NCBI GenBank assembly: GCA_044359885.1
Contig: JBIKLI010000088.1
Coordinates: 1 to 13,541 of the forward strand
DNA: 13,541 bases
Direction of reading: 5' to 3'
DNA from: CAIOSQ01 sp044359885
Lineage (GTDB): Bacteria; Pseudomonadota; Alphaproteobacteria; CACIAM-22H2
In this document: positions 1 through 7,257 of the stretch, in pieces
Position numbering within the stretch: position 1 is the stretch's first letter
Layout of the letters: each line of letters starts with the position of its first letter
Notes under the pieces: model-generated
Database searches by the model: none
Told to the model about the DNA's origin: nothing
What the model saw: the letters and a program-made list of their open reading frames with translations, nothing else
Made by a program: the position numbers and the translations under genes

Positions 1-73
1 TGTCGCGCGCCGGCAGCAGCGGTGCGGCGAAGGCGAAAATGGTGTCGGGAATCTCGATCGGCTGTCGTTGCAT
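1..73 (-). CDS. Partial hypothetical protein, N-terminus only
   Basis: An ATG at 73 opens a minus-strand frame that runs off the left edge of the window. About 24 residues are visible, beginning MQRQPIEIPDTIFAFAAPLL. An AGGA-type Shine-Dalgarno (CAGGACAGGACG on the minus strand) lies just upstream, which supports this start. The gene follows the 111-residue gene at 113-448 on the same strand after about 39 bp, so the two are probably co-transcribed. The visible part is too short to assign a family, and I do not recognise it. Confidence 0.55.
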   Translation of the reverse strand, partial: MQRQPIEIPDTIFAFAAPLLPARD

Positions 74-112
74 GGGGCGTCCTGTCCTGTTCGCGCCCGC
101 GCCGCGGGCCGG

Positions 113-448
113 CTACAGAATGATCGACAACCCACGCTCGCCGGAAGCGGAAAGGCGGTCGGCGCGCGCATAGGCGCCGCGCGCGCTGCGCCAGTCCTCG
201 ACATGCGCCCCCTTCCCGGGATCGTGCTGGGCGAGGAACTGCGCCATGAAGCCGGAGGGGATCGACGGCGCGGCCGGCCGCTGGGCCATCCGCCGGTCGC
301 GCCATTGCGACCAGCCCTCGCCGTCGTCGCGACGCCGCGCGGCGTCGCGCTCGGCCTCGCGCGGCGGCAGGATCTCGACCCGCTCGGCCCCGCGTGGGGC
401 GTACCGGGAGGAGAGCGCGGTGATGGCGAGCGACTGCAGCGACGACAT
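113..448 (-). CDS. Small conserved-type hypothetical protein, 111 aa
   Basis: This is a 111-residue, charged and probably cytoplasmic protein with no signal peptide or membrane segment. The middle is rich in Arg, Glu and Asp (residues about 25-60). The C-terminal half reads IPSGFMAQFLAQ, then a Trp and a GAYARAD stretch. That is the pattern I associate with small uncharacterised alphaproteobacterial proteins that end in an FxAQ...Y..A segment, but I cannot name a family. The ATG at 448 has no clear Shine-Dalgarno. The gene lies divergent from the PAS-GGDEF-EAL gene and upstream of the partial gene at the window edge. The opposite strand also has open frames here (68-466 and 246-461). I prefer the minus frame because of its position in line with the next minus gene and its less repetitive protein composition. 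Function unknown. Confidence 0.6.
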   Translation of the reverse strand: MSSLQSLAITALSSRYAPRGAERVEILPPREAERDAARRRDDGEGWSQWRDRRMAQRPAAPSIPSGFMAQFLAQHDPGKGAHVEDWRSARGAYARADRLSASGERGLSIIL

Positions 449-498
449 GCGAAGCCGGTAGGTTAGGAAGCGACTAGATAAAAATCATTGAAAATCGC

Positions 499-515
499 GG
501 TTAACATCATTAACC
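499..515. promoter_or_regulatory. TTAACC dyad in divergent spacer, CtrA-like candidate
   Basis: The 170-bp spacer between the divergent genes at 448 and 619 is clearly richer in A/T than its surroundings. It contains a perfect inverted repeat, GGTTAA-CATCA-TTAACC. Its right arm extends to TTAACCAT (510-517), which matches the 8-base half-site described for the alphaproteobacterial cell-cycle regulator CtrA. The full CtrA consensus (TTAA-N7-TTAA) is not met, because here the TTAA units are 5 bp apart. A TTGAAA hexamer lies at 488-493, but no good -10 pairs with it. I see nothing else in the spacer. The binding assignment is inference. Confidence 0.35.
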
Positions 516-618
516 ATCCACACGTCGGTGAACTCGGGCGCGTTTACGGCGCGTTAGCGTTCATCCTTGTAAAAATGTGGGGTTGCGGCGCGACTCGCGA
601 GGGGGCGCGCCGTGAGCA

Positions 619-2391
619 ATGCCTCGCCAACCAGGGACCATTCGTCCGATGCGAGATTCGGTGCCAGAAGGGCAACGATTGCTGGCGGCGCTCGGCGCCG
701 CCGCCGACATCGCCTATTCATGGGATGTCCAGTCCGGCGCCATCGACTGGCTGTCCGATGCGTCCGGTCTCGGGTCGCAATTCGCCGCGATCCGGACCGC
801 CGACGCGCTGGCGGCCCGCATCCACGGCGAGGATGCGACGACGCGCTCCGCGGCGATCGCCCGCCATCTGGCCCGGTCGGGTTCGGAGCCCTTCGAATGC
901 GAGTTCCGCGTCCGCGACGACCATGACGATCCGGTCTGGGTCCATGATCGCGGCATCGCCATCTACGACGCCGCCGGACAGCCCGCCCGCATCACCGGCG
1001 TGATGCGGATGATCGGCTCGCGCAAGGCGCGCGAAGCGCAACTCGAATATCTCGCCAACCACGACGAGCTCACCGGGCACTACAATCGCAGCCGGCTGCG
1101 CGAGGCGCTGGACCACGCGCTGGGCGCGGCCCGGCGCTACGGGATCGCGGGCGCCTATCTCGTGGTCGGCATCGATCGTCTGTCGGGAATCGGCGAAGCC
1201 TTCGGGATCGAGGCCTCGGATGCGATCGTGATCGCGATCGGGCGTGTGCTCGATCGCAGCCTGCGCAACACCGACATCATCGGCAGGATCGGTCCCGACC
1301 GGTTCGGCGTCGTGCTCAGCCACTCCCCGGTCGTCGATCTGGCGATCACCGCCGAGAAGATCCTCGCGGCCGTGCGCTTGGCGCGGATCGAAGCCGAGGG
1401 CAGCGAGCTCCATGTCACCGTCTCGATCGGCGGGGTCGCGTTCCAGGACGACCCGCCCGCCGTCGCCGACATCATGAGCCGCGGCGAGGCCGCGCTTCAG
1501 GGCGCCGAGCAGCAGGGCCGCGACTGCTTCGCCCTGTACCAGGACGGGCCCACGCATCGCGAGCAGCGGCGCCATGCGATGTGGGTCGTCGAGGAGGTCC
1601 AGTCCGGCCTCAAGGACGGGCGGGTGATGCTCGCCTACCAGCCGATCGTCGACGCGCTCACCAAGCGGCCCGACCATTACGAGTGCCTGATCCGGCTGCG
1701 GCGGCGCAACGGACAGGTGGTGACGGCCGGGAATTTCGTGCCGCTGGTCGAGCAATCCGGCCTGATGCGTCAGGTCGACCGCCGCGCGGTCGAACTGGCG
1801 ATCGAGGAACTGAGCGCCTATCCCGACCTGCGGCTGGCGGTGAACGTGTCCGGCCATACCACTTCGGACCGCAACTGGCTGCGGACCCTCGGGACGCTGG
1901 TGCGCGGCATCCCCGAGGTCGCCCAGCGCCTGACCGTCGAGATCACCGAGACCGTGGCGCTGCAGGACATCGACGAGACCGCCCGCTTCGTGCGCAAGCT
2001 GCGCGACCTGGGCTGCCGCGTGTCGCTGGACGATTTCGGCGCCGGTTACACCAGCTTCCGCAACCTCAAGGCGCTGGAGGTCGATTGCGTCAAGATCGAC
2101 GGGTCCTTCGTGCGCGGCCTGTCCGACAACATCGACAACCAGCTCTTCGTGCGCACACTGATCGGGCTTGCCGAGGGCCTGGGCCTGTTCGCGGTCGCCG
2201 AATGCGTCGAGAACGAAGGCGATGCCGCGCTTCTGGGCCGGCGCGGCGTGCGCTTCATGCAGGGCTGGTATTTCGGCAAGCCGAGCCTGGACCGGCCATG
2301 GGCGCCGGAGGCGCGCGCGGCCGGCTCGCCCGCCGCCCAGATGGCGGGCCCCAAGCTGACGGTCGTCAACGGCGGACGCTCCGCCCTCTGA
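619..2391 (+). CDS. PAS-GGDEF-EAL protein, probable c-di-GMP phosphodiesterase
   Basis: This 590-residue cytoplasmic protein has a PAS-like fold at about residues 25-135, a GGDEF domain at about 140-300 and an EAL domain at about 325-570. There are no membrane segments. The GGDEF signature reads G225-P-D-R-F, so diguanylate cyclase activity is unlikely and the domain may only bind nucleotide. The EAL signature is E355-C-L, with E in EITET, D471-D472 in DDFGAGYTSF, K492 in KID, E528 in VAEC and Q548 in QGWYF. The expected metal- and substrate-binding residues of an active phosphodiesterase are therefore present. The product would hydrolyse c-di-GMP to pGpG in response to a PAS-sensed cue. The ATG at 619 is used, but an in-frame ATG at 649 is equally possible; neither has a well-spaced Shine-Dalgarno. 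The gene ends 7 bp from the convergent phaR end. Its biological output is not shown by the sequence. Confidence 0.9.
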   Translation: MPRQPGTIRPMRDSVPEGQRLLAALGAAADIAYSWDVQSGAIDWLSDASGLGSQFAAIRTADALAARIHGEDATTRSAAIARHLARSGSEPFECEFRVRDDHDDPVWVHDRGIAIYDAAGQPARITGVMRMIGSRKAREAQLEYLANHDELTGHYNRSRLREALDHALGAARRYGIAGAYLVVGIDRLSGIGEAFGIEASDAIVIAIGRVLDRSLRNTDIIGRIGPDRFGVVLSHSPVVDLAITAEKILAAVRLARIEAEGSELHVTVSIGGVAFQDDPPAVADIMSRGEAALQGAEQQGRDCFALYQDGPTHREQRRHAMWVVEEVQSGLKDGRVMLAYQPIVDALTKRPDHYECLIRLRRRNGQVVTAGNFVPLVEQSGLMRQVDRRAVELAIEELSAYPDLRLAVNVSGHTTSDRNWLRTLGTLVRGIPEVAQRLTVEITETVALQDIDETARFVRKLRDLGCRVSLDDFGAGYTSFRNLKALEVDCVKIDGSFVRGLSDNIDNQLFVRTLIGLAEGLGLFAVAECVENEGDAALLGRRGVRFMQGWYFGKPSLDRPWAPEARAAGSPAAQMAGPKLTVVNGGRSAL

Positions 2392-2398
2392 GCCGGGC

Positions 2399-3115
2399 TC
2401 AGCGCCTGGTCAGGGCGGCCAGCTGGCGCTGGATCTCTTCCATCTGCCGCTGCAGATCCTGCAGCGAGGGTGCCGGGGCCGGTCCCGCTGGCGTCGTTCC
2501 GGCGGACGCAGCCGGGGCGGCGGCTTCGGCCGGCGTCGCGCCCGCGCCCGCCGCGGCCGGGTCCTGAGCCGGGGTCTCGCCCTGGCCCGCGGGCGGAGCC
2601 TGTCCGAACGGCGTCCAGAGCTGGGTCATGGCGTTCTGGAACAGGGACAGGTTGCGCTTGCTCGCTTCCTCCAGCTGCGGGCCGAAGGGAAAGAAACCGC
2701 CGAAGGCCGCCTGCAGCGAGTCGCGGAACTGTTCCTGGTTGTGGGCGAAGGCCTGCATCGAGGCCTCGAGATAGCGCGGCACGACGGCCTGCAGATTGTC
2801 GCCGTAGAAGCCGATGAGCTGGCGCAGGAAGCCGATCGGCAGCAGGTTCTGGCCGCCCTTGGATTCTTCTTCGACGATGATCTGGGTGAGGACGGCGCGG
2901 GTGATGTCCTCGCCGGTCTTGGCATCGTGGACGACGAAGTCGATCCCCTGCCGGACCATCGCCGAAAGATCCTCGAGGGTCACGTAGGTGGACGTCGCCG
3001 TGTTGTAGAGACGGCGATTGGCGTATTTCTTCACCCGGACGCGCTTGGCGTCGTCGCTCGCCCCGCCGGCTGTCGCCGCGGGCGGCGGATCCGCCGGTTT
3101 GTCCCTCGCGGTCAT
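2399..3115 (-). CDS. phaR: PHB synthesis transcriptional regulator PhaR
   Basis: This 238-residue regulator is recognised by the PHB/PHA accumulation DNA-binding domain at residues about 25-84, with the hallmark segment VKKYANRRLYNTATSTYVTL. A second conserved block follows at 90-125, containing LLPIGFLRQLIGFYGDNLQ. A long Ala/Pro-rich linker (about 171-216) leads to a short C-terminal coiled coil (217-238). In the known family, PhaR binds both PHB granules and DNA and represses phasin and PHA genes until polymer forms. The start is set at the ATG at 3115. The frame stays open far upstream, but only as antisense of the PhaC-like gene. No strong Shine-Dalgarno precedes 3115. The gene is divergent from the PHB block with a 62-bp spacer, which fits autoregulation and control of that block (inference). 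Confidence 0.93.
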   Translation of the reverse strand: MTARDKPADPPPAATAGGASDDAKRVRVKKYANRRLYNTATSTYVTLEDLSAMVRQGIDFVVHDAKTGEDITRAVLTQIIVEEESKGGQNLLPIGFLRQLIGFYGDNLQAVVPRYLEASMQAFAHNQEQFRDSLQAAFGGFFPFGPQLEEASKRNLSLFQNAMTQLWTPFGQAPPAGQGETPAQDPAAAGAGATPAEAAAPAASAGTTPAGPAPAPSLQDLQRQMEEIQRQLAALTRR

Positions 3116-3177
3116 GGCTGTATGCTGCACCCGAACCCGTCTTCCCGCAAGCGCCGCCTCCCGAACGCCCCCGGCCC
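3116..3177. promoter_or_regulatory. phaR / PHB-block divergent control region
   Basis: These 62 bp separate phaR (minus) from the small coiled-coil gene (plus) and must hold both translation starts and probably both promoters. CCCGAAC occurs twice, at 3130-3136 and 3160-3166, exactly 30 bp apart, or about three helical turns. The sequence ATGCTGCAC lies at 3122-3130, and TGC-rich sites are known for PhaR in other alphaproteobacteria. No clean -35/-10 pair and no Shine-Dalgarno for the plus gene is visible. That this region is a PhaR operator is inference. Confidence 0.3.
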
Positions 3178-3558
3178 ATGACCGACAGCGACGATCCCGC
3201 GGCGCTCGCGCGCCGTTTTCTCGATCTGTGGCAGGAACAGGTCGCGGCGGCCGCCGCCGATCCTGCGCTCGCCGAGATGATGCAGCGCCTGGCCGCGGCG
3301 CCGGCCGCCTGGGCGGCGCTCTGGACAGGGCCGGTGCCGGGGTTCCAGCATGGACGACGCGATGATCCCGCCGCCTCCGCCGCCGCCGTTCCGCCGCATG
3401 GCGCCGCGCCCGCTGGCGCTGCATCTGGCCGCGGCGGCGACGACCTTGTTCGCCTCGCCGGGCGCGTTGCCGAACTCGAAGCCCGGGTCGCCGCTCTCGA
3501 AGCGGCTGGCGGCGGCCGATCCGGAGCTCGCCGCGGCGCTCGCAAGCGCCGAGCCTGA
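3178..3558 (+). CDS. Small coiled-coil protein, possible reduced PhaE-like partner
   Basis: This is a 126-residue protein. Residues 1-50 form an amphipathic helical region rich in Ala with several Trp (RRFLDLWQEQ). Residues 55-85 are a Pro/Ala linker. Residues 88-110 show a heptad-like coiled coil (LAGRVAELEARVAALEA), followed by a basic tail, GARRGARKRRA. Class III PHA synthases use a PhaE subunit with a C-terminal coiled coil, and the next gene is PhaC-like, so a PhaE-like or granule-associated role is plausible. It is much shorter than classical PhaE, at about 350 aa. From residue 58 onward its DNA also encodes the PhaC-like protein in another frame. Before the overlap its codons are strongly G/C-ended, 8 of 57 ending in A/T. 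Inside the overlap about a third end in A/T. The C-terminal half could therefore be fortuitous. No Shine-Dalgarno is seen at 3178. Confidence 0.62.
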   Translation: MTDSDDPAALARRFLDLWQEQVAAAAADPALAEMMQRLAAAPAAWAALWTGPVPGFQHGRRDDPAASAAAVPPHGAAPAGAASGRGGDDLVRLAGRVAELEARVAALEAAGGGRSGARRGARKRRA

Positions 3559-4591
3559 GGCGCTCGCCGCGGCGCTGCGGCGCGAGATCCTGGCCCGCGC
3601 CGCGTCCTTCGCCGACGGAATCGCGCGCTATCGCGCCCATCCCTGGCGCCGCCCGGCCGCCCCCTGGCCGGAGATCTGGCGCGAGGGCACGACCCGGCTG
3701 TTCGACGGGGCGCCCGGCAGCGACGGCGCGCCGGTGCTGCTGGTGCCGTCGCTGGTCAACCGCGCGCATATCCTCGACCTGCTGCCGGATCGCAGCTTCC
3801 TGCGGGCGCTGGCGCAGGCCGGGTTGCGGCCGATGCTGGTCGACTGGGACCGGCCCGGCGCAACCGAGCGCGGCTGGGGTCTCGAGGACTACATCGCCGG
3901 CCGTCTCGCCCGGTGCCTCGGCCATGTCGTCGCCGCCACCGGCCGGCGGCCGGTGCTGCTGGGCTACTGCATGGGCGGACTGCTGGCGTTGCCCCTGGCC
4001 CTGCAGCGCGGCGCCGGCCTCGCCGGCCTGGTCCTGCTCGCGACACCCTGGGATTTCCATGCCGAGCGGCCGGATCTGGCCCGCGCCCTGGCGGCGCTGG
4101 CACGGCATTGGCTGCCGGGGGCGGATCTGGCGGGCGAGTTGCCGGTCGATGCGATCCAGTCGCTGTTCGCCGCTCTCGACCCGCTGCTGGCGCTGCGGAA
4201 ATACGTCGCCTTCGCCCGCGCCGGCGAAGCGGCCGCGCGCGATTTCGTGGCGCTGGAGGACTGGCTCAACGACGGCGTGCCGCTGGCGGCGCGCGTGGCG
4301 CGCGAATGCCTGCTTGGCTGGTACGGGGACAATTCGACCGCGCGCGGGGACTGGCGGATCGGCGGCCGGGTGGTCGCCCCGGCCGACCTGGCGCTGCCCA
4401 CCCTGGTCGTGGTGCCGGCCCAGGACCGGATCGTCCCGCCGCCCGCCGCCCTGCCCCTGGCCGCATCGATCCCGGGGGCGGCGTCGATGGTGCCGCCGCT
4501 GGGTCATGTCGGCATGATGGCCTCGGCGCGCGCACCGTCGCTGCTCTGGCCCGGTCTGGTCGGCTGGATCCGGGCCCATGCGGCAACCTGA
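3350..4591 (+). CDS. PhaC-like polyhydroxyalkanoate synthase family hydrolase
   Basis: This 413-residue alpha/beta-hydrolase protein has the lipase-like box G205-Y-C-M-G-G with C207 as nucleophile, D359 (AQDRIVPP) and H386 (LGHVGM). The C-to-D and D-to-H spacings, 152 and 27, are very close to those of class III PHA synthases. Other PhaC-like marks are LVVPSL-type sequence before the triad (VPSLVNRAHILDL), VDWDRPG, and TPWDF after the box. Class I PhaC is about 590 aa, so this is the short type. It would polymerise 3-hydroxyacyl-CoA at granules. A depolymerase or thioesterase with a Cys nucleophile remains possible, so no symbol is given. The start at 3350 lies 209 nt inside the preceding gene. 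In-frame ATGs at 3362 and 3398 are alternatives, and none has a good Shine-Dalgarno. Residues 7-13 are a Pro run from a CCG/CCT tract. phaA follows after 80 bp. Confidence 0.82.
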   Translation: MDDAMIPPPPPPPFRRMAPRPLALHLAAAATTLFASPGALPNSKPGSPLSKRLAAADPELAAALASAEPEALAAALRREILARAASFADGIARYRAHPWRRPAAPWPEIWREGTTRLFDGAPGSDGAPVLLVPSLVNRAHILDLLPDRSFLRALAQAGLRPMLVDWDRPGATERGWGLEDYIAGRLARCLGHVVAATGRRPVLLGYCMGGLLALPLALQRGAGLAGLVLLATPWDFHAERPDLARALAALARHWLPGADLAGELPVDAIQSLFAALDPLLALRKYVAFARAGEAAARDFVALEDWLNDGVPLAARVARECLLGWYGDNSTARGDWRIGGRVVAPADLALPTLVVVPAQDRIVPPPAALPLAASIPGAASMVPPLGHVGMMASARAPSLLWPGLVGWIRAHAAT

Positions 4592-4602
4592 CGCGGGCTC
4601 GC

Positions 4603-4631
4603 TTGCGTGGTGCCGTAAGCTACATGTAAGC
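4603..4631 (+). promoter_or_regulatory. Candidate phaA promoter/operator region
   Basis: The 80-bp gap between the PhaC-like gene and phaA contains a direct repeat GTAAGC (4615-4620 and 4626-4631), offset by 11 bp or one helical turn. An 8-bp palindrome, TACATGTA (4621-4628), overlaps it. TTGCGT at 4603-4608 could serve as a -35, with TGTAAG at 4625-4630 as a weak -10 at 16-bp spacing. The arrangement suggests a regulated internal promoter for phaAB, but no known operator consensus is matched. Confidence 0.3.
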
Positions 4632-4671
4632 GTCGGCGGCTAGTTGCGCGCCATCCAGAAGAGGAATCGCC

Positions 4672-5844
<1,173 letters not shown>

Positions 5845-5878
5845 ACCGGAACGTCAGAGAGATCGCAGGGAGGAAGAC

Positions 5879-6604
5879 ATGACTGGACGCGTGGCACTCG
5901 TCACCGGCGGCACCCGCGGCATCGGCCGCGCCATCAGCGAGGGCCTCAAGAAGGCCGGCTACCGCGTCGTCGCCAGCTACGGCGGCAACGACGCGGTCGC
6001 CCAGGCCTTCACGGCCGATACCGGCATTCCCGCCTACAAATTCGACGTCGGCGACTTCGCCGCCTGCCAGGCGGCGGTGGCGAAGATCTCGGCCGAGATC
6101 GGACCGATCGAGGTGCTGGTCAACAACGCCGGCATCACCCGCGACGCGACGATGAAGCGCCTGTCGCGCGACATGTGGGACCAGGTGATCGATACCAACC
6201 TGGGCAGCTGCTACAACCTGTCCAAATGCGTCTGGGACTCGATGCTGGAAAAGGGCTTCGGCCGCATCGTCAACATCGGCTCGGTCAATGGCCAGATGGG
6301 CCAGTACGGCCAGGTCAACTACGCCGCGGCGAAGTCCGGCATCCACGGTTTCACCAAGGCGCTGGCCCAGGAAGGTGCGTCCAAGGGCATCACCGTCAAC
6401 GCGATCGCGCCCGGCTATATCGACACCGAGATGGTCCAGGCGGTTCCCGCGGACGTCCTGAAGAAGATCATCGCCCGCATCCCGGTCGGCCGCCTTGGCT
6501 TCGCCCAGGAGATCGCCCGCGGCGTCGTCTTCCTCGTCGCCGACGAGGGCGCCTTCATCACCGGCTCGACGCTGTCGATCAACGGCGGCCAGCACATGTA
6601 CTGA
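5879..6604 (+). CDS. phaB: Acetoacetyl-CoA reductase, NADPH-dependent
   Basis: This 241-residue short-chain dehydrogenase/reductase would reduce acetoacetyl-CoA to (R)-3-hydroxybutyryl-CoA (EC 1.1.1.36) for polymer synthesis. The cofactor motif TGGTRGIG is at residues 9-16 and NNAG at 82-85. The catalytic S135 lies in NIGSVNGQ, and Y148 and K152 in NYAAAKSG. The C-terminal segment LSINGGQHMY is typical of PhaB. The start is set at 5879 because a strong AGGGAGGAAG Shine-Dalgarno lies just upstream. The longer open frame from 5687 only reads through phaA out of frame. The length is a few residues below the Ralstonia enzyme. FabG is the main alternative, but the direct pairing with phaA makes PhaB much more likely. 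A perfect hairpin follows 32 bp after the stop. Confidence 0.95.
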   Translation: MTGRVALVTGGTRGIGRAISEGLKKAGYRVVASYGGNDAVAQAFTADTGIPAYKFDVGDFAACQAAVAKISAEIGPIEVLVNNAGITRDATMKRLSRDMWDQVIDTNLGSCYNLSKCVWDSMLEKGFGRIVNIGSVNGQMGQYGQVNYAAAKSGIHGFTKALAQEGASKGITVNAIAPGYIDTEMVQAVPADVLKKIIARIPVGRLGFAQEIARGVVFLVADEGAFITGSTLSINGGQHMY

Positions 6605-6636
6605 CGCCGCGCGGGCGCTTCGTCTCGCAGAGGATC

Positions 6637-6670
6637 TGCCGGCCACCCCGCCAACGGTCCGTGGCCGGCA
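6637..6670 (+). terminator. Perfect hairpin downstream of phaB
   Basis: TGCCGGCCAC (6637-6646) and GTGGCCGGCA (6661-6670) form a perfect 10-bp stem with a 14-nt loop. It begins 32 bp after the phaB stop codon. No T-run follows, so it is either a U-tract-less terminator, a 3' mRNA-stabilising hairpin, or an end structure of the decayed GxxExxY locus that starts next to it. Confidence 0.5.
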
Positions 6671-6679
6671 CATCCCGGG

Positions 6680-6691
6680 CGTCGGTGTTTC
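6680..6691. repeat. 12-bp direct repeat, left copy
   Basis: CGTCGGTGTTTC occurs here and again, identically, at 7180-7191, exactly 500 bp away. The two copies lie just outside the recognisable body of the GxxExxY remnant. They may be a duplication from insertion, or ends of an element. Chance cannot be excluded for 12 bp. Confidence 0.4.
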
Positions 6692-7141
6692 GACATCGCC
6701 GCGTGTCTTTGGCGGCGTCGCGTGAGACGCCTGTTCCCGGAGCCTCAGGCGCGAGAAGGCGACGTCGCGATGATCGTTGACGATGCGCCTGCAGCCGTCC
6801 TCGAAGCGGGCGGCGCCGAAATCGATCGGCAGGCCGAGCGGCGGACGCGACAGCCGCAGATGGCTCGGATCCTGCTTGCCATGGATCGCGCCCAGCGTTT
6901 CCACGGATTTCGGTTCCACGACCAGCAGGTCGGCGACGGGCAGATCGACGCGCAGGCCGTCGGTGAAACGGACCCCCCTGCATTCGAAGGCGATCGCCTT
7001 CTGCCGTTCGATCCGCAGTCCCGGTTCCGCCAGGGTCGCGGCGAGAACCGTTTCATGGACCGTCTCCAGCAGGCCCGGGCCAAGGTCCCGATGCAGGTGG
7101 AACGCGCGATCGGCGACGATCGCCGATGGCTCATCGACATC

Positions 7142-7175
7142 GCCTTGCGCTTTGCGCCCTTCGCGGCTTCGCGCG
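7142..7175 (-). repeat. GCGAAG/GCAAAG purine-rich repeat upstream of GxxExxY gene
   Basis: On the minus strand this stretch reads as successive imperfect units CGCGAAG, CCGCGAAG, GGCGCAAAG and CGCAAGG, directly before the conserved start of the GxxExxY frame. Similar GCGAAG-type repeats often precede members of this family, and there they are probably 5' leader sequence wrongly translated. Here the repeat supports the view that the real start lay near 7142 and that the residues before GDVDE are not protein. Confidence 0.5.
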
Positions 7176-7179
7176 AGAT

Positions 7180-7191
7180 CGTCGGTGTTTC
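7180..7191. repeat. 12-bp direct repeat, right copy
   Basis: This is an exact copy of CGTCGGTGTTTC at 6680-6691, in the same orientation, immediately outside the purine-rich leader of the GxxExxY remnant. Confidence 0.4.
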
Positions 7192-7257
7192 CGCCGGCCA
7201 TCTCCACCTGCCCGCAGCCGTTCCGGCGAGGCTGGCGGGCGCGGGTGCAATGCGCGT

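Larger units (their letters stand above)
6722..7201 (-). pseudogene. Decayed GxxExxY-family protein
   Basis: The frame reads as a GxxExxY protein (PD-(D/E)xK-like fold) over about 160 codons: AFHLHRDLGPGLLETV, IERQKAIAFECRGVRF, LRVDLPVADLLVV, ARFEDGCRRIVNDHRD. The family-naming motif is broken, because G43-L-L-E46-T-V-H49 has His for Tyr. The usual ELK of the nuclease-like core is E96-P-K98, with D86 retained. The expected KQ-LTYLRL and GLLINFG segments read KQDPSHLRL and GLPIDFG, which are Pro insertions into strands. The frame has no stop at the family's usual end. It stays open to 5741 across the whole antisense of phaB, so the right-hand limit is approximate. Family members usually start at MDxxE; here the equivalent is GDVDE with no ATG, so the start at 7201 (or GTG at 7207) is uncertain. 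Substitutions without frameshifts suggest recent decay, but a diverged functional protein is not excluded. Confidence 0.7.

Noticed and set aside
718..1857. Minus-strand open frame of 379 codons opposite the PAS-GGDEF-EAL gene
   Set aside because: Antisense of a well-supported gene in GC-rich DNA, with no recognisable domain.
3116..4579. N-terminal extension of phaR through the antisense of the PhaC-like gene
   Set aside because: The extension is low-complexity Arg/Gly/Ala antisense sequence. Family members begin shortly before the KKYANRRLYNT segment, which fits the ATG at 3115.
3178..4591. A single fused gene made by frameshift between the small protein and the PhaC-like protein
   Set aside because: The small frame has its own coiled coil and stop, and the PhaC-like frame has its own ATG. 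No slippery heptamer with a following structure was evident at 3340-3360. It cannot be fully excluded without relatives.
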